Assembly: GCF_036032445.1 (NCBI RefSeq)
Contig: NZ_CP107932.1
Coordinates: forward strand, 4,714,501 to 4,778,500
DNA: 64,000 nt
Direction of reading: 5' to 3'
Origin: Nocardia sp. NBC_00416
GTDB taxonomy: Bacteria; Actinomycetota; Actinomycetes; Mycobacteriales; Mycobacteriaceae
Positions within the stretch are counted from its first letter, which is position 1, and every line of letters begins with the position of its first letter. The position numbers and the translations under genes were made by a program. Of this stretch, positions 59,782 to 64,000 are shown in pieces. The notes beneath the pieces are model-generated. The model searched no databases. It was given only the letters and a program-made list of their open reading frames with translations, and had not been told where the DNA came from.

Positions 59782-60615
59782 TCAGGACTTCTCGCCGCAC
59801 TCCGCCGCGAAGTCCCGGACCTCACCCACGAAGCGCGCCGGATCTTCGATGAACAGACCGTGCTGCGCCCCTTCCCAGATGGACGCCCGGCCCAGCGGCG
59901 CGGTCTCGGCGATGTACCGCCCGTCGGCGACCGGCACCACCGGATCCGCCGAACCGTGCAGGACGAGCACCGGGACATCGAGCCCGCGCAGGGTCTCGGT
60001 GTTGTCCACCGACCGGTAGAACAGCGCCTTCCGCACGAACGGCGGCGTGGCCAGGCTCGCGCCGAACAAACGTTGCGCATCCGGGCCCTTGTCCCGGCCC
60101 GGCCCGGTGTTGGCGTTACCGAACGCGGAGAAACCGCGCACCGCCCGCCCGGCGCTCTCGTCGAACACCCCGGGGATCGCCTGCTGCATCGACTCGCCCA
60201 CCGCTGCCCCCGGCACACCGCGGCCGATATTGGCCATCGCCCCGGTATAGACGACACCGGCGACCGAACCGGTCCCGTACTCGGCGAGGTAATCACTGAT
60301 CACGATCCCGCCATAGGACCACCCCAGCAACAGCGCATCGGCGTCGATCGACTCGGCCGCCAGCACGGCGGCGATATCGGCGGCCCACTTCTTCGAATCG
60401 TCGTAACCGGAATCCGGCGCGTCCGAATAGCCGTGCCCGCGCAGGTCCAGGGCCACCACCCGGAAGTCGGCGGCGAGATCGTCGAACACCCGCCCCCAGC
60501 AGCGCAGATCCGCGGACCATCCGTGCACCAGCACCAAAGGCCGCCCATCGGCCGGTCCGCCCGTCCGGTAGACGATGCCGGTCCCATCCGCACTGTGCGC
60601 TTCCCGTATAGCCAT
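59782..60615 (-). CDS. Alpha/beta hydrolase
   Basis: 277 aa. Nucleophile elbow GWSYGGIVISD (about residues 99-109), oxyanion loop VLVHGWSADLRCWG (about 29-42), acid in LHGSADPVVPVADG, and catalytic His in GAQHGLFIED near the C terminus. Typical esterase/epoxide-hydrolase-like fold; substrate unknown. ATG at 60615 has TATGAT 6 nt upstream and no ribosome site, so a leaderless mRNA is likely. Divergent from the SDR with 23 bp between starts. Confidence 0.87.
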   Translation of the reverse strand: MAIREAHSADGTGIVYRTGGPADGRPLVLVHGWSADLRCWGRVFDDLAADFRVVALDLRGHGYSDAPDSGYDDSKKWAADIAAVLAAESIDADALLLGWSYGGIVISDYLAEYGTGSVAGVVYTGAMANIGRGVPGAAVGESMQQAIPGVFDESAGRAVRGFSAFGNANTGPGRDKGPDAQRLFGASLATPPFVRKALFYRSVDNTETLRGLDVPVLVLHGSADPVVPVADGRYIAETAPLGRASIWEGAQHGLFIEDPARFVGEVRDFAAECGEKS

Positions 60616-60638
60616 GGCCGCATCATAGGATCGGTCCC
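60616..60638. promoter_or_regulatory. Overlapping divergent leaderless promoters, 23 bp
   Basis: Minus strand -10 TATGAT (60627-60622) is 6 nt before the hydrolase ATG. Plus strand -10 TAGGAT (60626-60631) is 7 nt before the SDR ATG. The two hexamers share two bases, so the RNA polymerase footprints exclude each other. Confidence 0.55.
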
Positions 60639-61373
60639 ATGAGCACACGCACCGCTGTTGTCACCGGGGCCAGCTCGGGTATCGGCGAAGCCACCGCCCG
60701 GGAACTCGCGAAACAGGGGTACCACGTGTACGTGGGCGCCCGCCGGATGGACCGGCTGCGCACGCTGGCCGCCGAGATCGGCGGCACCGCGCTCGAGCTC
60801 GATGTCACCTCCGACGAGTCGGTCGAGTCGTTCGCCGACGCGATCGAGAGCGCGAACATCCTGGTCAACAATGCCGGCGGCGCCAAGGGCTTGGCCACGG
60901 TCGCCGAGGCCGACCTCGACGACTGGCGCTGGATGTGGGAGACCAACGTCCTGGGCACGCTGCGGATGACCAAGGCGCTGCTCCCGAAATTGATCGCCTC
61001 CGGCGACGGCCTGATCGTCACCATCACCTCGGTCGCCGCGTTCCACGCCTACGACAACGGCTCCGGCTACACCTCGGCCAAACACGCCCAGGCGATCCTG
61101 CACCGCACGCTGCGCGGCGAACTCCTGGGGCAGCCGGTCCGGCTCACCGAGATCGCGCCCGGCGCGGTGGAGACCGAATTCTCCCTGGTCCGATTCGACG
61201 GCGACGCCGACCGCGCCGACGCGGTCTACCGGGGGATCGACCCGCTCGTCGCCCAGGACATCGCCGAAATCGTCGCCTTCGCCGCGAGTCGGCCTGCACA
61301 CGTCAACCTGGACCAGATCATCGTCAAACCCCGCGACCAGGCCGGCCCGGGCCGCTTCGCCCGCCGCACCTGA
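60639..61373 (+). CDS. Short-chain dehydrogenase/reductase
   Basis: 244 aa classical SDR. NAD(P) motif VTGASSGIGEATARELA (about residues 7-23), NNAGG (about 84-88), Ser of the triad in TITSVAAFH, and YTSAK (YxxxK, about 146-150). Reduces or oxidises a carbonyl; substrate unknown. Mycobacterial counterpart near murB (Rv0484c). Divergent from the alpha/beta hydrolase; converges on murB. Confidence 0.92.
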   Translation: MSTRTAVVTGASSGIGEATARELAKQGYHVYVGARRMDRLRTLAAEIGGTALELDVTSDESVESFADAIESANILVNNAGGAKGLATVAEADLDDWRWMWETNVLGTLRMTKALLPKLIASGDGLIVTITSVAAFHAYDNGSGYTSAKHAQAILHRTLRGELLGQPVRLTEIAPGAVETEFSLVRFDGDADRADAVYRGIDPLVAQDIAEIVAFAASRPAHVNLDQIIVKPRDQAGPGRFARRT

Positions 61374-61381
61374 CGACTCGA

Positions 61382-61403
61382 GCGCTGGCCGACACTCCAG
61401 CGC
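61382..61403. terminator. Hairpin between convergent SDR and murB
   Basis: Perfect 7-bp stem GCGCTGG/CCAGCGC with an 8-nt loop, 8 nt after the SDR stop. Confidence 0.45.
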
Positions 61404-61479
61404 CGGCTCGATCGGGCGGTCGTCGCCGAGTCGGCGGACGATCTGTTCGCCTGACCACCCGGCCGGTCGATCTCCGGCG

Positions 61480-62586
61480 CTACAACTCCACCCCCACCGT
61501 GACGGGTTCCGGCACCAGCTGGATCCCGAACCGTTCCGCGACACCGTCACGCACCGTGCGCGCCAGCGCGACGATATCGGCGGCCGTCGCGGCGCCTCGG
61601 TTGGTGAGGGCCAGGGTGTGTTTGGTGGACAGCCGCGCGGCCGCGTCCGGGCCCGGAAACCCCTTGCCGAAGCCGGCGCGTTCGATCAACCAGCCCGCCG
61701 AGAATTTCACCCCGTCGACCGCCGGGTAGGTGGGAATCGGCCCGTCGCCGAGCCGCTCGCGGATGGCGGCGCGGACCCTGTCCACCTGATCCGAGGCAAC
61801 GACCGGGTTGGTGAAGAACGAACCGGCGCTCCAGGTGTCGTGATCGGCGGGGTCGAGCACCATCGCCTTGCCCGCCCGCAGGCCGAGCACCATATCGCGG
61901 ACGGCGGCGGCCGGGCGGGTCTCACCCTCCGCGGCGTCGAGACGTTGCGCTAGTTCCTTGTAGCGCAGCGGCGCACTCGCGCCGTCGGGGTTCAGCGCGA
62001 ACTCCACCGCCAGCACCACCGCGTCGTCGCGATGTTTGAGCCGGCTGGTGCGATAGCCGAACACCAGATCGTCCGGGGACACCCAGTGGATCTCCCCGGT
62101 GGCCCGATCCAGCAGCCGCACCCGGCGCAGCAGTTCGGCTACCTCCACTCCATAGGCGCCCACATTCTGTACGGGAGTGGCCCCCGCCGACCCGGGAATC
62201 CCGGACAGGCATTCCAGCCCACCGAACCCGGACCGCACGGTTTCGGCGACCACCCCGTCCCAGTTCGCGCCCGCCTCCGCGATGACGGTATCGGTGCCGA
62301 ATTCGATCCCCGAAGTGCCGACCCGGACCACCACAGCGGGCACATCGTCGTCGGATACCAGCAGATTGGAGCCACCGGCGAGCAGCAGCACCGGTACGGC
62401 GGCGGCGTCCAGCGCGCGCACGGTCGCCACCAGGGCCTCGGTGGTACCGCAATCCGCGACGGTCGCCCGGCCGCCGACCCGCAAGGTGGTCAGCTCGGCC
62501 AGGGGGACAGCGGACCGCACAACCGCGCCCGTTCCGGCCAGTATCTGCCGCAGTTCGTCCGCGGGGACAGCCCGAGAAGTTCGCAC
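61480..62586 (-). CDS. murB: UDP-N-acetylenolpyruvoylglucosamine reductase MurB
   Basis: 368 aa. Flavoenzyme that reduces UDP-GlcNAc-enolpyruvate to UDP-MurNAc with NADPH, in peptidoglycan synthesis. FAD motifs: TLRVGGRATVADC (about residues 31-43), VLLLAGGSNLLVSDDDV, SGIPGSAGATPVQNVGAYG (about 121-139), and the C-terminal domain GWLIERAGFGKGFPG. GTG at 62586 chosen by homology with TACCGT 6 nt upstream. Type I MurB; length is normal for actinobacteria. Confidence 0.95.
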   Translation of the reverse strand: MRTSRAVPADELRQILAGTGAVVRSAVPLAELTTLRVGGRATVADCGTTEALVATVRALDAAAVPVLLLAGGSNLLVSDDDVPAVVVRVGTSGIEFGTDTVIAEAGANWDGVVAETVRSGFGGLECLSGIPGSAGATPVQNVGAYGVEVAELLRRVRLLDRATGEIHWVSPDDLVFGYRTSRLKHRDDAVVLAVEFALNPDGASAPLRYKELAQRLDAAEGETRPAAAVRDMVLGLRAGKAMVLDPADHDTWSAGSFFTNPVVASDQVDRVRAAIRERLGDGPIPTYPAVDGVKFSAGWLIERAGFGKGFPGPDAAARLSTKHTLALTNRGAATAADIVALARTVRDGVAERFGIQLVPEPVTVGVEL

Positions 62587-62592
62587 GACCAG

Positions 62593-62602
62593 ACGGTAGC
62601 GT
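62593..62602. promoter_or_regulatory. Overlapping divergent -10 elements (murB / DUF2505)
   Basis: Minus TACCGT (62598-62593) is 6 nt before the murB GTG. Plus TAGCGT (62597-62602) is 8 nt before the DUF2505 ATG. Same arrangement as at 60616-60638. Confidence 0.45.
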
Positions 62603-62610
62603 GTTCGGTC

Positions 62611-63099
62611 ATGGCTACAGCGCTGGCGTATACGGCTCATTACTCTCATCCGGTCGCCGAGGTGCGCGCAGCGTTCTGTACCGAGCAGTACTGGAAGGAC
62701 CGTATCGCCGCCGTGGGCGGGCCGAGCGCCCAATTCGTCTCGCTGGATGTGGACGGCGAACAGGTACGCATCGAGGTCGTGCAGTCCATCCCCGCGGATC
62801 TGCTACCGCCGGCCATCACGGCCGTGCGCCCGGGTGACCTGATCATTCCGCGTACCGAGGTGTGGACGGGAATCGCCGGCAGTTTCGAAGCGCGCGTCGA
62901 AGGCGCGCCCGCCGAGGTCAGGGGCACGATCACCGTCACCGACGAACCGGACGGCGCCGTGGCCGAGATCTCCGGCACGATCGAGGTGAAGGTGCCGCTG
63001 TTCGGCCGCAAGATCGAGGAAGCCATCGGCGAGCGCCTCACCGAACTGCTGGCCGAGGAGACCGAGTTCACCAACAGCTGGATCGCCGAACAGCAGTAA
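62611..63099 (+). CDS. DUF2505 domain-containing protein
   Basis: 162 aa. START/Bet v 1-like fold is predicted for the family: YTAHYSHPVAEVRAAFCTEQYWKDRI at the N terminus, a beta-rich middle (VEGAPAEVRGTITVTDEPDG) and a long C-terminal helix (GERLTELLAEETEFTNSW). DUF2505 is confined to actinobacteria, function unknown; hydrophobic-ligand binding is a structural guess. A second DUF2505 gene follows 89 bp downstream. ATG fits a leaderless start. Confidence 0.87.
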   Translation: MATALAYTAHYSHPVAEVRAAFCTEQYWKDRIAAVGGPSAQFVSLDVDGEQVRIEVVQSIPADLLPPAITAVRPGDLIIPRTEVWTGIAGSFEARVEGAPAEVRGTITVTDEPDGAVAEISGTIEVKVPLFGRKIEEAIGERLTELLAEETEFTNSWIAEQQ

Positions 63100-63175
63100 G
63101 CACGCGACTCCGGACCAGCGGGTCCGGGGCGGCGCGGCCGTTCGGCCTCCGGACGGCTCCCACCCCCTCGGGCGG

Positions 63176-63181
63176 TAACCT
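63176..63181 (+). promoter_or_regulatory. -10 element (TAACCT) of the second DUF2505 gene
   Basis: TAACCT is 7 nt before the ATG at 63189, with no ribosome site; leaderless start probable. Confidence 0.45.
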
Positions 63182-63188
63182 ACCGCGC

Positions 63189-63704
63189 ATGGCTCGCCGA
63201 CTGGACTACTCCGCCCGCTACCCGCTGCACACCACCAAAGAGCTGTACGCGGCGCTGACCAACCGGGATTACTGGGAGGCCCGGATGGTCGAGATGCGGA
63301 AGTATTCGCCCAACGAGGTGATCAGCCTCGAGACGAGCGAGGACGGCATCGAGGTGGTCCTGCACCACATCTTGCCGCGCGAGATGCTGCCGGAGGTGGC
63401 CCAGGCGGTGATGCGCAAGGATATGGTCATCACCCGCAAGGAGAGCTACGGGCCGTTCGGCCCGGAGGTCGAGGGCAAGTATTCGGCGTCCATCCCCGCC
63501 GGACCCGGCAGCCTCAACGGCACCACGCGGCTTTTCCCCACCGAGACCGGTTGCACGATGCGGATGTCCTCGGAGGCCAAGGTGTTCATCCCGATGGCCG
63601 GTCCGCGGCTCGAGCAGCTCATGCTGGTGAATCTGGTGGATCTTTTCCGCGCCGAGGCCGAAGTGACCCAGCAGTGGCTGGACGAGCAAAAAACCACCAG
63701 CTGA
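63189..63704 (+). CDS. DUF2505 domain-containing protein (second copy)
   Basis: 171 aa. Same layout as its neighbour: YSARYPLHTTKELYAALTNRDYWEARM, beta-rich middle and a C-terminal helix LEQLMLVNLVDLFRAEAEVTQQW. The two copies share the fold but have diverged strongly, so this is an old duplication. It carries its own -10. The methyltransferase reading frame overlaps its last 31 bp. Confidence 0.87.
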   Translation: MARRLDYSARYPLHTTKELYAALTNRDYWEARMVEMRKYSPNEVISLETSEDGIEVVLHHILPREMLPEVAQAVMRKDMVITRKESYGPFGPEVEGKYSASIPAGPGSLNGTTRLFPTETGCTMRMSSEAKVFIPMAGPRLEQLMLVNLVDLFRAEAEVTQQWLDEQKTTS

Positions 63705-64000
63705 CCGTTCCGCTCGGAACCGTCACCCGGGGCACCACCGGCAAGAATCGACTGCGTCGTAGTGATCGCCAGCTGATCGGAGATCCGCGGATCTCCGAGG
63801 TGCTGCGCCGGGCCGCCGACCCGCTGGTCGTGGATCTCGGTTACGGCGCGCAACCCTGGACGACATTGGAGCTGGCCGCCCGCTTGCGCACGATCCGTCC
63901 GGACGTCCGGGTGGTCGGACTGGAGATCGATCCCACCCGGCTCGTCCCGGCCCGCGACGGCGTCCATTTCGCCCGTGGCGGTTTCGAATTGGCGGGGCTG
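63674..64000 (+). CDS. Class I SAM-dependent methyltransferase (3' partial)
   Basis: The frame is open to the window end, about 109 codons. SAM-binding motif I is LVVDLGYGAQPWTTLELAA (about residues 55-73) and the motif II acid is VRVVGLEIDPTRL (about 86-98). N-terminal GTTGKNRLRRSDRQLIGD is typical of a conserved actinobacterial group near murB. GTG at 63674 is the only usable upstream start; it overlaps the DUF2505 gene by 31 bp. No clear ribosome site, and substrate unknown. Confidence 0.72.
   Translation, partial: MAGRAKNHQLTVPLGTVTRGTTGKNRLRRSDRQLIGDPRISEVLRRAADPLVVDLGYGAQPWTTLELAARLRTIRPDVRVVGLEIDPTRLVPARDGVHFARGGFELAGL

Noticed and set aside
63446..63967. 173-aa minus-strand open frame over the methyltransferase
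   Set aside because: The plus-strand frame carries a SAM-binding motif; the minus frame is a shadow.
1..64000. tRNA, rRNA, CRISPR arrays, insertion sequences, prophage
   Set aside because: None of the expected signals (TTCGAnTC loops with CCA end, repeated spacers, transposase motifs) was seen. The 'phage holin' name of the gene at 13772 is a family label only.

Overview
The window is a high-GC actinobacterial chromosome segment, most likely from Nocardia or a close relative in the Mycobacteriales. Evidence: mycothiol synthesis (mshA), the senX3-regX3 two-component pair, a complete menaquinone branch (menD, menB, menE, menA), a heme operon headed by rex, and a gene order that follows the Mycobacterium tuberculosis segment from about Rv0481 to Rv0555 (from memory of that genome). 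I see no phage, insertion sequence, CRISPR array, tRNA or rRNA. This is core chromosome with small accessory insertions.

Layout. 1-6 kb: the 3' part of a very large nitrate reductase / sulfite-reductase-type flavoprotein fusion, an aldo/keto reductase with a divergent TetR regulator, and a TIGR03086-type protein. 6-14 kb: menaquinone genes menD, menB, menE and menA, interleaved with small hypothetical genes, thioesterase-like and VOC proteins and a holin-like membrane protein. 14-17 kb: a compact divergent module. A 73-aa helix-turn-helix protein and a stand-alone Clp N-domain protein face a DrrA/DrrB-type ABC exporter across a perfect inverted repeat that contains two mirror-image promoters. 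17-23 kb: a 1136-aa SARP/AfsR-like regulator, a Cds1-like PLP enzyme, a BldC-like regulator and small membrane or soluble proteins. 23-30 kb: the System II cytochrome c maturation operon (tlpA-like, ccdA, resB, ccsB), transcriptionally downstream of hemL and a histidine phosphatase. 30-33 kb: small membrane proteins, including a 39-aa one, and hemB. 33-38 kb: rex-hemA-hemC-hemD, each start overlapping the previous stop, with a Rex-type operator upstream of rex. 38-48 kb: glutaredoxin, SerB-like HAD hydrolase, PlsC-like acyltransferase, epimerase, the tiny ribosomal protein bS22, an excisionase-like HTH protein, proC, thioesterase, TIM-barrel isomerase, a long disordered membrane protein and Ppx/GppA. 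48-57 kb: a cysteine-rich conserved protein, senX3-regX3, a secreted CocE-type hydrolase, phosphoglycerate mutase, a ROK protein and an AKR/MerR divergent pair. 57-64 kb: YbjN protein, mshA, alpha/beta hydrolase, SDR, murB, two DUF2505 proteins and a methyltransferase cut off by the window end.

How it fits together. The window is dominated by electron-transport and redox housekeeping: quinone, heme, cytochrome c maturation, redox-sensing Rex, mycothiol and nitrate assimilation. Two features recur. Many genes are chained by 4-bp ATGA/GTGA overlaps. Many others have a TANNNT hexamer 6-8 nt before the start codon and little or no Shine-Dalgarno, as expected for leaderless mRNAs. The best candidate for an undescribed system is the HTH / Clp-N / ABC exporter module at 14.2-17.1 kb.
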